Source: Shewanella psychropiezotolerans (lineage in GTDB: Bacteria; Pseudomonadota; Gammaproteobacteria; Enterobacterales; Shewanellaceae). Taken from it: a DNA stretch of 64,000 bases. The notes beneath the pieces are model-generated. The model was given only the letters and a program-made list of their open reading frames with translations, had not been told where the DNA came from and searched no databases. Location of the stretch: positions 186,001-250,000 of the forward strand of contig NZ_CP041614.1 of assembly GCF_007197555.1 (NCBI RefSeq). The letters run 5' to 3'. The position numbers were made by a program, and so were the translations under genes. Position 1 is the first letter of the stretch. Each line of letters opens with the position of its first letter. Positions 19,706 through 28,854 of this stretch are shown here, one piece after another.

Positions 19706-21758
19706 ATGGCCTCTCGTCTTTCTTTTTTGGGTCCCTTTAGATCCATTTTAAGTTTCTGCTTAATTGCATTAATTATCGTCACCCTGAGTCGTATAGGCTT
19801 AGGACTCTGGCAAATCGAGCGTGTTTCGGCCGTGGATGGCTGGTCACATCTCTTGCTGCAGGGCCTAAGGGTGGATCTGGCTACCTTATGCTGGTTGTGG
19901 GGCATTGCAGCCCTTGGCACAGCCATTTTTTCCGGTGATCACGCTATTGGCCGTGGTTGGAACAAGATATTACGTATCTGGCTGACTCTAGGACTCTGGT
20001 TGATTCTATTCTTGGAAGTCTCATCTCCTTCGTTTATCCAGGAATATGGCATTCGCCCAAATCGTCTCTATATCGAATACCTCATCTATCCTAAAGAGGT
20101 GATGTCCATGCTCTGGGGGGACGTAAGCTTGAGGTGATCTTAGGTTTCCTTATCAGCGGTGCAACTCTTTTTAGTGGCTGGAAGCTCAGTGGTTACTTGC
20201 TGCGAGATCTCACCTATTCTCGCTGGTACTGGCGTCCGGTTATCGCTGTTGCTGTGATTGTGCTGACTTTGATCGGTGCCCGTTCGAGTTTAGGCCATAG
20301 ACCGCTTAACCCAGCACTTGTTGCTTTTGCCGATGATCCTCTGGTTAACTCTCTCGTGGTTAACTCTGCATATTCCCTCTTTTTCGCCATCAATCAAATG
20401 GGCAATGAAGCTAATGCCGCTAAAATTTATGGTCGCATGGATGAGCAGAAAATTATCGACACAATCAGGCGAGAAAGTGGTCGAGATCCCAGTGAATTCC
20501 CGTTAGCCGCAGTGCCTAGTGTTTCTTTTAATCCTGCCAGTTATCAGGGCAAACCTAAGAACTTAGTGATCATCTTACAAGAAAGTCTGGGAGCTCGCTT
20601 CGTGGGGAATCTGGGCGGTCTTCCTTTGACGCCAAACATAGATGTGCTCTCTAAGGAAGGCTGGTCATTTGAGAATCTCTACGCCACAGGAACGCGTTCG
20701 GTTCGTGGTATCGAAGCCATCACTACTGGTTTTACACCTACGCCGGCACGCTCTGTGGTTAAGTTAGGTAAGAGCCAACAAGGTTTCTTCTCTATCGCCG
20801 AACTCTTGAAAAGTCATGGCTATGAGACTCAGTTTATTTATGGTGGAGAGAGTCATTTCGATAACATGAAGAGCTTCTTCCTCGGAAATGGCTTCAGTAA
20901 TATTGTCGATGAAGATGATTATGAAGATCCCTCTTTTGTGGCTTCTTGGGGGTATCGGATGAAGATCTTCTGCGCCGGGCTGACCAGGAGTTTAAGCAAT
21001 TCCACAAAGAGGGTAAACCGTTTTTCAGCTTAGTATTTAGCTCGAGCAACCACGATCCCTTCGAGTTTCCCGATGGTAAAATTGAACTCTATGAGCAGCC
21101 TAAACAGACGGTGAATAATGCGGTTAAATATGCGGATTACGCTCTAGGAGAGTTTTTTAAATTAGCTAAGAAGTCTGATTACTGGAAAGATACGCTATTT
21201 TTGGTCGTGGCCGATCACGATAGTCGTGTAGGGGGTGCGAGTTTAGTCCCTATTTCTCGCTTCAGGATCCCTGGAATTATTCTAGGTGATGGCATCGAGC
21301 CTAAGAAAGACCAGCGAGTGGTGAGTCAGATCGATATGGCACCGACTCTATTGTCTATGATAGGCATATCCGACAGCTATCCCATGTTAGGACAAGACTT
21401 GACTCGAGTCAGGGATGATTGGCCTGGACGCGCCTTGATGCAATATGACAAGAACATGGCATATATGCGAGGCGATGATGTGGTGATATTGCAGCCAGAG
21501 CGTGAAGCCGCTGGCTTCAAGTACGACTTCGATACTGGGACGCTCAATGCACAAGCTCAATCCGATGAGATGAAGCAAGCAGCTCTATCTTGGGCATTGT
21601 GGGGCAGTATGGCTTATCAGCAAGGCCTGTATAGGACTGCTTCCCAAGAAGAAAGGCTAGCGTTTAAGCAGGCTGAGGATGATGCTAAGCTGCAGCTGGC
21701 CTTGGAAGATGAGAAAGATAATACGAATAGCCAAGCGAGTGAAGTGTTACTGCGTTAA
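19706..21758 (+). pseudogene. LtaS-like membrane sulfatase/phosphoglycerol transferase, two frameshifts
   Basis: Three consecutive frames make one protein of about 684 residues. Frame one (19706-20137) has N-terminal membrane helices, frame two (from about 20121) more helices and the start of the alkaline-phosphatase-like domain (LVIILQESLGARF, TGTRSVRGIEAITTGF, YGGESHFDNM), and frame three (from about 20953) the rest (SSSNHDPFEFP, VADHDSRVGG, DMAPTLLSMIG). One extra G in the run 20115-20120 and one in 20948-20952 restore continuity. The conserved metal-site text is retained, so the living gene is probably intact. Family members transfer phosphoglycerol or phosphoethanolamine outside the inner membrane. 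Confidence 0.8.
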
Positions 21759-22264
21759 ACAAAAGATGAGATAGCAGGCTCTGTTTTTGGAAGAGCCTGC
21801 TCTTGATAGAAGTTAGTTATATGCAGGGAAACCGCCTGATAAAAATCTTTGGGCTGAGCTACTAGCTCGCTCTTCTGAGGCTGGGTTTGTTTGTGGTCAC
21901 GTGCAGAGTTCGGCTGCTGGGCAATGCGAATATCACGCCTGTTTAGCGCGGGTCTTCCTCTGAGGGGATCTCTGGCTATGTTGGCTACTTGAGTCGGCTT
22001 TTCTGCTTCTTTCTGCTGCTTTTCTTCCTGTTTCTGCCCACCACCTTGGTGTTTTCCCAGTGTTCGTTCATTGAGTCTAGCTTGAATCTCTGGCTGTTCG
22101 GCTGTGCGCTCGTGTTGCGGAGTGAAGGGGCGTTCTTCGTGGCTCTTGACTAGTTCAGGTGTAGGAACGATAGGCGGTCTTTGCTGGCTATCCACGCGCG
22201 CGGCATCGGTAGCGGGGTTTGTTGTCGCTATTGGTACCTGAGGATAGTTTGTGACCACTAACAT
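21755..22264 (-). CDS. Pro/Gln-rich hypothetical protein
   Basis: A 169-residue protein dominated by Pro, Gln, Glu, Lys and Arg, with no membrane segment or signal peptide and little predicted fold. A Gly-Gln-Lys-Glu stretch (HQGGGQKQEEKQQKEAEK) sits in the middle. The last 45 residues (DFYQAVSLHITNFYQEQALP) look helical and may be the functional part. The stop codon overlaps the convergent LtaS-like gene by 4 bp. I do not recognise the family; it is divergent from nothing and lies downstream of bioH on the same strand. Confidence 0.65.
   Translation of the reverse strand: MLVVTNYPQVPIATTNPATDAARVDSQQRPPIVPTPELVKSHEERPFTPQHERTAEQPEIQARLNERTLGKHQGGGQKQEEKQQKEAEKPTQVANIARDPLRGRPALNRRDIRIAQQPNSARDHKQTQPQKSELVAQPKDFYQAVSLHITNFYQEQALPKTEPAISSFV
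21773..21801. repeat. 10-bp inverted repeat at convergent gene ends
   Basis: AGCAGGCTCT and AGAGCCTGCT enclose a 9-nt loop just after the LtaS-like stop, inside the last codons of the opposing Pro/Gln-rich gene. It may act as a terminator for the plus strand, although only a weak T tract follows. Confidence 0.45.
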
Positions 22265-22342
22265 AGATAATCCCTTAACTCTTGTGGTTAAATAATAACC
22301 TTCATTAGGTTAAAGATAAAGCTATGTGAGTTCGTTGAGGGC

Positions 22343-23128
22343 TTAATTTGAAATTTCTTCTATCCAGGTCACAAAACCGGCTAAAAATTCATCTTTGTGA
22401 GAGAAAAAGGGCGCGTGAGAAGCCTTCGGCAGTATGAGATCTTGGTAAAGCGTGTCATTCACCGGCATGAGAGGAGGTACGCGTCTGGGGACTAGTCCAT
22501 CTAACCGACCCCAGATCCTCAGCCAAGGCTGATTAATCTGATCTAGCTTAGGTCTGAGATCGACACACTCCAGCATTTTTAATCCCTGAACCAGGGCTCG
22601 GGAGTCTGGAAGTGGCCTTGAGAGCACCAAGTTTTTAAGTTGCTTGATATCTTCTTTCGCCGTTGCGCTGCCAATTGCCTGAATCGCCAGGAATCGTTCG
22701 ATTGTCTTACCAAGATCTTTATACAAGGATTCTCCAAATTCAGTCAGGACTTGGGGTGGGATCCCAGGCCATTTCTCCTCTTTCCGGGCCATAAAGCAGG
22801 GGGATGAAGCTATGGTCACGAGTCCTCTGACTCTGCCAGGGTAGTTTAGTGCCGCTAATGTAGCCAGGAGTCCTCCCAGAGACCAACCTACCCAGATAGC
22901 CTTATCTGGGAGGTGTGTAATCAGTGCCTCCAGCCAATCATAGATGTCGCCTTCTATGGCTGAGCTATGGCCAAAGCCGGGCAGATCCACATAGTGTACC
23001 CTATACTCAGACAGAGACAGGTGAAGTGGCGTAAAGACAGCGCTGTTCATTCCCCAGCCATGAAGCATGACAATTTGCGGAGCATATACCGGGCCTATAG
23101 ATTCTATATGCAGTTGTGCTTGACTCAC
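22343..23128 (-). CDS. bioH: Pimeloyl-[acyl-carrier protein] methyl ester esterase BioH
   Basis: A 261-residue alpha/beta hydrolase. The oxyanion segment is MLHGWGMNSAVF, the nucleophile is S83 in VGWSLGGLLA, and the catalytic His lies in ASHAPFFSH near the C-terminus; an Asp in GRLDGLVP completes the triad. BioH frees pimeloyl-ACP for biotin synthesis. The divergent comF neighbour and nearby nfuA reproduce the E. coli bioH-gntX-nfuA order. Confidence 0.94.
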   Translation of the reverse strand: MSQAQLHIESIGPVYAPQIVMLHGWGMNSAVFTPLHLSLSEYRVHYVDLPGFGHSSAIEGDIYDWLEALITHLPDKAIWVGWSLGGLLATLAALNYPGRVRGLVTIASSPCFMARKEEKWPGIPPQVLTEFGESLYKDLGKTIERFLAIQAIGSATAKEDIKQLKNLVLSRPLPDSRALVQGLKMLECVDLRPKLDQINQPWLRIWGRLDGLVPRRVPPLMPVNDTLYQDLILPKASHAPFFSHKDEFLAGFVTWIEEISN

Positions 23129-23153
23129 TTATCTACCTCTTAGTGGGAAATTG

Positions 23154-23930
23154 ATGAAAACAGCTAAGCTCACCAGACTAAAGCCTTATGGAGAGAAAGC
23201 CCTACAGAGGGGGCTAGAATGCGTGAAGCAGTGGCTGGCGGCAAGTTTACCCAATCGTTGTCTTATGTGCCATCAAAGTGTGACTCTTCCAGATACCGGG
23301 ATCTGTACTATCTGTTTAAATTCTGGCCTCTACCAACAGCCAGTGTGCTTAGGTTGTGGACGTGGTTTACAGATCCAATCGCGCTATTGTGGTGTGTGCT
23401 TGTCAACTGAGCCCCTGCTGGTTATCTCCCCTTGTAGTTATCACCAAGGTTTAGGCCGATGGGTAGGTCTAATCAAGTATCGAGCCCAGTTCGCGGGACT
23501 GCCCGCTTTATCCGGTGCACTAATTGCGCGTATTCATAAATTAGAAGCGGCAGGGTTAATTCAACGTCCTCAGGTTCTGGTGCCTGTGCCGCTACATGAG
23601 AAGAGGCTAAAGGCCCGTAGTTTCAATCAGGCCTGGATAATTGCCGATACTCTTAGTAAGCAGCTCAATATTCCCATCGAGACTCATGGTCTAGTGAGAA
23701 GGTTAGATACTCAGTCTCAGGCTGGTTTAACCGGTAAGCAGAGACGTAAAAACCTTAAAAGTGCCTTTCATCTTGATGATAATTTTCCCTATCAGCGCAT
23801 CGCCTTAATAGATGATGTGGTGACGACGGGCACCACGGCAAAAGAGATTGCCTCCCTGTTCGAGAGGCGGCATATTCATGTGCAGGTATGGTGTTTGGCG
23901 AGAGCAGAAGCACCAGGACTCTTAGATTAG
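23154..23930 (+). CDS. ComF/GntX family phosphoribosyltransferase-like protein
   Basis: The ATG at 23154 gives 258 residues. Two zinc-ribbon Cys pairs lie near the N-terminus (CLMCHQS/CTIC and CLGCGRG/CGVC). The C-terminal PRTase-type domain carries the PRPP loop ALIDDVVTTGTTAKE. E. coli GntX/ComFC relatives act in DNA uptake and DNA utilisation; the biochemical role is not settled. Divergent from bioH (25 bp) with the classical bioH-gntX-nfuA order interrupted by an M14 peptidase. Confidence 0.9.
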   Translation: MKTAKLTRLKPYGEKALQRGLECVKQWLAASLPNRCLMCHQSVTLPDTGICTICLNSGLYQQPVCLGCGRGLQIQSRYCGVCLSTEPLLVISPCSYHQGLGRWVGLIKYRAQFAGLPALSGALIARIHKLEAAGLIQRPQVLVPVPLHEKRLKARSFNQAWIIADTLSKQLNIPIETHGLVRRLDTQSQAGLTGKQRRKNLKSAFHLDDNFPYQRIALIDDVVTTGTTAKEIASLFERRHIHVQVWCLARAEAPGLLD

Positions 23931-23951
23931 GTAAATAATTATAAATAGGTC

Positions 23952-23972
23952 AGTTTCTAGATTCTAGGAACT
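23952..23972. repeat. Short palindromic repeat (CTAGGAACT family)
   Basis: AGTTTCTAG-ATT-CTAGGAACT, one mismatch (a possible G-T pair in RNA), lies between the convergent comF and M14 peptidase genes. Related copies occur at 29931-29958 and 39384-39411, also at gene 3' ends. Confidence 0.6.
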
Positions 23973-23983
23973 AGGATCTGCTA

Positions 23984-26530
23984 TTAATTCAATGCGGGGA
24001 CGAAATAGAGAGCATTGGCGTATATTTTTTCTGAGCCTAGCCAGATGTTGCGGAACATCAGGTTATCGGCGAGGCCGACTATGGCACCTTTGCCTCGAGT
24101 CTCCAGGACTATGGCTGGGTTATTAGAGAAACTGGCCTGATATTCTTTGGCAAGATAGCCGCTGAGCAGAGGTTCATCGGCGTATTTAGCCGCGACAGTG
24201 AAGGGGGTCGAGCTGGTGGTTAATCCTATAGCCTTATTCTTTAATATGGGAAGTCTATTGCCCCGTATGCCAAAGTTTATTGGACTACTGGGGTCGAGTG
24301 CGAGTTCCACTATGGCGCCGCCTATGGATTGCCGTGCAGCGAGTTTTTCCTTATCTCCATAGCTTAAACCTCTGGTGTCGAATAATTGTTTATAGAAACG
24401 TTTTCCTTTGATAGCACTCTTGAGCAGGTTATTTTTATTCAACCAAGTTAACGCGCCTTTCTGAGCGATCACTGTGCCACCATCTGAGGTGAACTGACCT
24501 AATTTTCTGGAAAATTTCTCATCTAAAGAGGAGTAGGTTCCACCTGCCATGATCACATGTGTGTATCGGTTTAACTTTATTTTGGAAATATGACCCGCAT
24601 CGATTAAGGTCACGGGGACTGCAAGTTTGCGGTCCAAGTAATACCACAGTTCACCCACTTCGGAGGCATCTGTGCCCCGACCCGTGATTAACAAAGGTTT
24701 TATGGGTTTTATTACCTTGAAGTTAGGGCTGCCCAAGTCGATGCCGGATATGGCGGCGCTAGTCGTAACCGAATACAAGGTCAGTGGATATTGTTTGCTC
24801 AACTTAACTAGCTTGTTATTGATCTCATCCAGAGAAATTCCGGGCTGTTTTAGTGGTATTTGCAAGGTGCCAGCAGGAAATTTATGAGCCTTTCCAGCTA
24901 CCTCTATAATAAAGGGTTTCTTAGCAAATTTGACGGTCACATTATCTTGTAACAAGGCCTGCAGCATGGGGGCTGCCAAATCTTGCTGCCAATTGACGAG
25001 TACTGCTACGGCTTGTTCATTCACCTGAAAATTGAACTTAGCAGGAGCTTGTCTGGAAAGTACATCTATATCTAATTTGCTGTTGCGTACCATTTGTAGA
25101 TGATAGGCGTGTTCCAGATTCCAGCTTGAGACATCGTAAAAAGTTGGGTCTTCGAACTCTGTGCTGTTATCAAACAGGGCTAAAAGTAGGCTCTTTTGGG
25201 GCTGATTGATAGGGATAAACACGCTGCTATTGGCTGCAAAGTCCTGACTTCCTTGGCGAACTGTTTCAGTCAGATAGTAAAATTTGATCTTGTGTTGGGT
25301 CAACACTTGGGTGAGATCTTCAATACGTTCTCGGTTAGCGGGAGCACCAAGAAGGAAGCCTGTTTGACGACCTCGCTGTAGGACCTTGTCTCGCCCCTGA
25401 TAAAACTCACTCTGGTATTCAATCAGCTCATCTTTTAATTCCAGACTGCCTTTTAGACTCGATATAGAGGTGGCGACTTGATTATTGATGGCTTGGCTGA
25501 GTCTTAGCTCGCCGTTTTGAGTAATTTGTACCTGTCCTCTGGGGCTAGCTTGTTCGAATAAGATGCCAACAGAGCCGTTGATATCCGGATAAGTTGAGCC
25601 CTTACCATAGTAAAAGTCGTCAAACGCCTCACGACTGAAATAGCTCTGCTTTAACTCATCTAGGGCTGCTCTATGGAAATGAGCCAGCTTCTCCGTCAGA
25701 GCCTGATTAGTCTTCGGGGTCGCAGGGTTGGTGCGCGATGGAACCCCGGGTTGGAAGAAGTAATTCCTATCCCGACCCATCTCATGAAAATCTCCTACAT
25801 AGTGAGGTTGCCATTTATGGAATAGAGCGACTCTACCTCGGGTTTCTGGGTGTCTGAGGAACAAGAGATCACGATTAAGATCGGCAAAGTAGTGGTTGGT
25901 TCTGCCATTGGGCCAATTTTGTCTGTGTTCCTTATGGTTGCTATCACTGACATCGGTCTGGCCGCGGTAGTTATTGGTCCAGGTTGAAAACCTGTCCATG
26001 CCATCCGGGTTCTGACTCGGGGTGATCAATACAATGGCTTCATCGAGCAAGTCTTCAACCCATTCATCTCTGCTGGAGGCTAGAAAATAACTGAGGGCCA
26101 AGGCGGCATGGGCACCACTGGCCTCATCCCCATGAATGGAATATGCCAGCCAGATGACTAAGGGACCATCCTGTGTCGCCCCGGATTTAACGGCTCGACG
26201 CTGTGTCAAAATCTCGTCTAACTTTGCCTGATTCTTACTCGAAGTGATAACGGCCGTGAGTTGTTGCCTGGCTTCATGGCTTTGACCCGTATGCTCTATG
26301 GATACCTTGTCACTATCGCTGGCAAGTTGCTTCAGGTAATAGTTGACTTGGTCATGACGCAGGTGCCATTGCCCCAGCGGGTAGCCTAAAAAGGAGTCCG
26401 GCGAGGTGATCACAGGATCTAAATTCGAATTTGAGAGCGGGATCACCTTCTGTAAATCTGCCGCTATGACAGGAGAAGCCAGGCTCAGTGAGCAGAGTAA
26501 GGTCAGCAGGAAAAGGCCAGTTTTAAACAT
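23984..26530 (-). CDS. Secreted M14 family zinc carboxypeptidase
   Basis: An 848-residue protein with a signal peptide (MFKTGLFLLTLLCSLSLASP, cut near VIAA). The M14 catalytic domain fills about 60-370: zinc ligands in YSIHGDEASGAH, a loop TPSQNPDGMDRF, then GDFHEMGRDRNYFF with the third zinc His, and an acidic LFEQASPRGQV in the position of the catalytic Glu. The other 470 residues include a class I glutamine-amidotransferase-like Rossmann segment (THVIMAGGTYSSLDEK), as in large M14 enzymes of marine gammaproteobacteria. Divergent from nfuA. Confidence 0.88.
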   Translation of the reverse strand: MFKTGLFLLTLLCSLSLASPVIAADLQKVIPLSNSNLDPVITSPDSFLGYPLGQWHLRHDQVNYYLKQLASDSDKVSIEHTGQSHEARQQLTAVITSSKNQAKLDEILTQRRAVKSGATQDGPLVIWLAYSIHGDEASGAHAALALSYFLASSRDEWVEDLLDEAIVLITPSQNPDGMDRFSTWTNNYRGQTDVSDSNHKEHRQNWPNGRTNHYFADLNRDLLFLRHPETRGRVALFHKWQPHYVGDFHEMGRDRNYFFQPGVPSRTNPATPKTNQALTEKLAHFHRAALDELKQSYFSREAFDDFYYGKGSTYPDINGSVGILFEQASPRGQVQITQNGELRLSQAINNQVATSISSLKGSLELKDELIEYQSEFYQGRDKVLQRGRQTGFLLGAPANRERIEDLTQVLTQHKIKFYYLTETVRQGSQDFAANSSVFIPINQPQKSLLLALFDNSTEFEDPTFYDVSSWNLEHAYHLQMVRNSKLDIDVLSRQAPAKFNFQVNEQAVAVLVNWQQDLAAPMLQALLQDNVTVKFAKKPFIIEVAGKAHKFPAGTLQIPLKQPGISLDEINNKLVKLSKQYPLTLYSVTTSAAISGIDLGSPNFKVIKPIKPLLITGRGTDASEVGELWYYLDRKLAVPVTLIDAGHISKIKLNRYTHVIMAGGTYSSLDEKFSRKLGQFTSDGGTVIAQKGALTWLNKNNLLKSAIKGKRFYKQLFDTRGLSYGDKEKLAARQSIGGAIVELALDPSSPINFGIRGNRLPILKNKAIGLTTSSTPFTVAAKYADEPLLSGYLAKEYQASFSNNPAIVLETRGKGAIVGLADNLMFRNIWLGSEKIYANALYFVPALN

Positions 26531-26781
26531 ATATGGTGTTCTTTATACTTGTAATATAAGGTTAAATTATCAGTTGGCGTAGATTATTGCCACAGTTAAA
26601 GCTAGGTTATATCTGAGATAATGCCGAATAAAAACTGACATCTAGCTGAAAAATTCTTCCATTGTCTCTTTTAAAAGGTCAAAGCAATTTACAAAGGGAC
26701 TACAAAGCTGCCCTGAGTCGGAGTATCATACCTCTATATCTTACTAAAACAGTCAAGTTTTACCAGACGGAGCATGTCTTA

Positions 26782-27360
26782 ATGATCACCATTTCCGATG
26801 CAGCTCAGGCTCATTTTGTTACCTTGTTAGCAGATCAGCCCGAAGGAACTCATATTCGTGTATTTGTAATCAGTCCTGGTACTGCTACTGCTGAATGTGG
26901 CGTCTCATATTGCCCACCAGATGCCGTTGAAGCCGATGATACTGAGCTAGAGTTTACAGGCTTCAATGCTATGGTCGACGAGAAGAGTGTACCTTTCCTT
27001 GAAGATGCCAGCATAGATTTCGTTACCGACCAATTGGGTTCACAACTTACCCTCAAGGCACCTAATGCCAAGATGCGTAAAGTTAGTAGCGATGCCTCAC
27101 TTAACGAGCGCATCGAATATGTGATCCAGTCTGAGATCAACCCACAACTCGCAAGCCATGGCGGCAACATCATGCTAATGGAAGTGTCTGAAGAAGGCGT
27201 GGCTATTCTGCAGTTCGGTGGTGGTTGTAACGGTTGTTCTATGGTCGATGTGACCCTGAAGGATGGTATCGAAAAGCAGTTACTCGATATGTTCCCAGGC
27301 GAACTAACAGGCGTTAAAGACATTACCGAGCACCAGGCTGGCGAGCACTCGTATCAGTAA
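26782..27360 (+). CDS. nfuA: Fe/S biogenesis protein NfuA
   Basis: The ATG at 26782 gives 192 residues (E. coli 191). The N-terminal degenerate A-type domain covers about 1-95 and the Nfu domain 105-190. The cluster-binding pair is C149 and C152 in [14 protein letters not shown]. NfuA carries 4Fe-4S clusters to apoproteins. The longer upstream frame to 26662 is not family-like. A strong terminator lies 60 bp after the stop. Confidence 0.96.
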   Translation: MITISDAAQAHFVTLLADQPEGTHIRVFVISPGTATAECGVSYCPPDAVEADDTELEFTGFNAMVDEKSVPFLEDASIDFVTDQLGSQLTLKAPNAKMRKVSSDASLNERIEYVIQSEINPQLASHGGNIMLMEVSEEGVAILQFGGGCNGCSMVDVTLKDGIEKQLLDMFPGELTGVKDITEHQAGEHSYQ

Positions 27361-27414
27361 AGGAAGCTTCTAGATTCGAGGGCATAAGCCCTTGTTCCAG
27401 ATTATAAAGAGTAA

Positions 27415-27453
27415 CAAAAAAGCGAGTCGGCTATTAGCCTACTCGCTTTTTTA
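27415..27453. terminator. Terminator of nfuA
   Basis: AGCGAGT-c-GGCT-att-AGCC-t-ACTCGCT, flanked by AAAAAA on the left and TTTTTT on the right. A strong intrinsic terminator that is symmetric and can also end transcription of the convergent MATE gene. Confidence 0.92.
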
Positions 27454-27460
27454 TTGTCTG

Positions 27461-27502
27461 CTAAAACCTAAAACCTAAAACCTAAAACCTAAAACCTAAA
27501 AC
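27461..27502. repeat. Six tandem copies of a 7-bp unit (CTAAAAC)
   Basis: CTAAAAC is repeated six times without error from 27461 to 27502. The last copy includes the stop codon of the MATE gene (27496-27498). The array lies between a strong terminator and that gene. Copy number of such arrays tends to vary between strains. Confidence 0.95.
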
Positions 27503-28833
27503 TCTGCATCTCTCAATTTATATCGATAATGCAGTGTCAGGGTTATGCTTCTGGCTAGCATAAAGCAGCTCATGGCGGCCCATAGTGCATGATTACCATT
27601 GTCTTGCAGGAAAAACCATACCGGGAAAAATACGCCAAATGTCGAGATGATCATGCTATTTCGCATCACCTTGCCCTTGGCTGCCCCTATGTAGACGCCG
27701 TCGAAGAGATAAGAGCCGAAGGAGAGGATTGGGAGTAAAACAATCCAAAATAGATATTCATCGGCGACCGAGCGCACCTCTTCAATGTTGGTCAGCATCT
27801 TGATGATACTTTCTCCGCCGAAGGCGAATACTAAGGTGAATAAGATTGCCGAAATGGCCGACCAGAACCAGGCCAGAGTGACAGCTTCTCGCATCTTCGT
27901 CTTATTTCTCTGGCCATAGGCCTTACCCACCTCGGCCTCGGCGTAATAAGCTATACCGTCCAGGGCATAGCTTATTAGCAGCAAGAGGTTGAGCAGTACG
28001 GCATTAGCGGCGACGGTGTTGTCCCCTAAGCTGGCACCATGAAATGTCATAAAGGCAAAGGCGATCTGCAAGCAGAGACTGCGAACGAATATGTCGGCAT
28101 TGAGGCTGAGTAGTTTATGGTAGCTGGTTAAGCTGAGGCTCTTACACAGCTTGAAAAAGTCGAAACCACCCGTTTTCTGAACTTGTTTATAGACCATGGT
28201 TAAGGCAACCAGGAAGCCGGACATATCGGCAAACACAGAGGCCAGTGCAGCCCCTTGAACACCCCAGCCCAGGCCGAGGACAAACAGCAAATCCAGGATT
28301 ATATTGGCCAGATTGGCGACGATTAACTGCCACATGGCGGCCTTAGGTTGCTGCCTGCCAAGTAGCCAGCCCAATAGCACCAGATTGAGCAGGGCGAAGG
28401 GAGTCGACCAGATCCTTATCTCAAAATATTCCCGGGTATACCTCTGCACTTCGAGACTTGCATCGGTGAGCATCAGGGCGGTATTGAGAATGGGGAGTTG
28501 CAGAAGTACGGCGCTTAGCCCTAGAATAAGCGCTAAACTGCCAGCTTGTAGCAGTAATTTATATTGGGCTTGTGTGTCTCCGGCGCCATAAGATTGGGCG
28601 ACTAGCCCTGTGGTTGCCATACGAAGAAAGCCCAGCATCCAAAGAATTAAGGTGATAATCGTTGACCCAACAGCGACCCCACCCAGGTAATAAGCATTGC
28701 TTAGGTGGCCCACGACTGCCGTGTCTACCAGGCCTAGCAGGGGCACAGTGATATTGGACAATATCATGGGCAGGGCGAGTGCCAGTAGCTGTCTATTTTT
28801 CTGTTTGTTACGGATCAGTTCGACAGGGGTCAT
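27496..28833 (-). CDS. MATE family transporter, DinF-like
   Basis: A 445-residue protein with about 12 hydrophobic helices in two halves. The opening LALALPMILSNITVPLLGLVDTAVVGHL is the DinF/NorM pattern (DTAVVGH), and ATTGLVAQSYGAGD is the conserved loop of the first half. It is longer and more DinF-like than the truncated transporter at the window start. It probably exports organic cations; the substrate is unknown. Its start is only 22 bp from the divergent deacetylase start. Confidence 0.9.
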   Translation of the reverse strand: MTPVELIRNKQKNRQLLALALPMILSNITVPLLGLVDTAVVGHLSNAYYLGGVAVGSTIITLILWMLGFLRMATTGLVAQSYGAGDTQAQYKLLLQAGSLALILGLSAVLLQLPILNTALMLTDASLEVQRYTREYFEIRIWSTPFALLNLVLLGWLLGRQQPKAAMWQLIVANLANIILDLLFVLGLGWGVQGAALASVFADMSGFLVALTMVYKQVQKTGGFDFFKLCKSLSLTSYHKLLSLNADIFVRSLCLQIAFAFMTFHGASLGDNTVAANAVLLNLLLLISYALDGIAYYAEAEVGKAYGQRNKTKMREAVTLAWFWSAISAILFTLVFAFGGESIIKMLTNIEEVRSVADEYLFWIVLLPILSFGSYLFDGVYIGAAKGKVMRNSMIISTFGVFFPVWFFLQDNGNHALWAAMSCFMLARSITLTLHYRYKLRDAEF

Positions 28834-28854
28834 ATCATCTCAGAGGTTTTAATT

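Noticed and set aside
20115..20952. Programmed ribosomal frameshifting in the LtaS-like gene
   Set aside because: Two separate shifts of the same sign, each in a plain G run without a stimulatory structure, and the same defect in unrelated genes; a base-calling error is simpler.
26662..26781. Forty-codon N-terminal extension of nfuA
   Set aside because: Residues upstream of the ATG at 26782 are not NfuA-like, and the shorter form has the exact length and Cys positions of E. coli NfuA.
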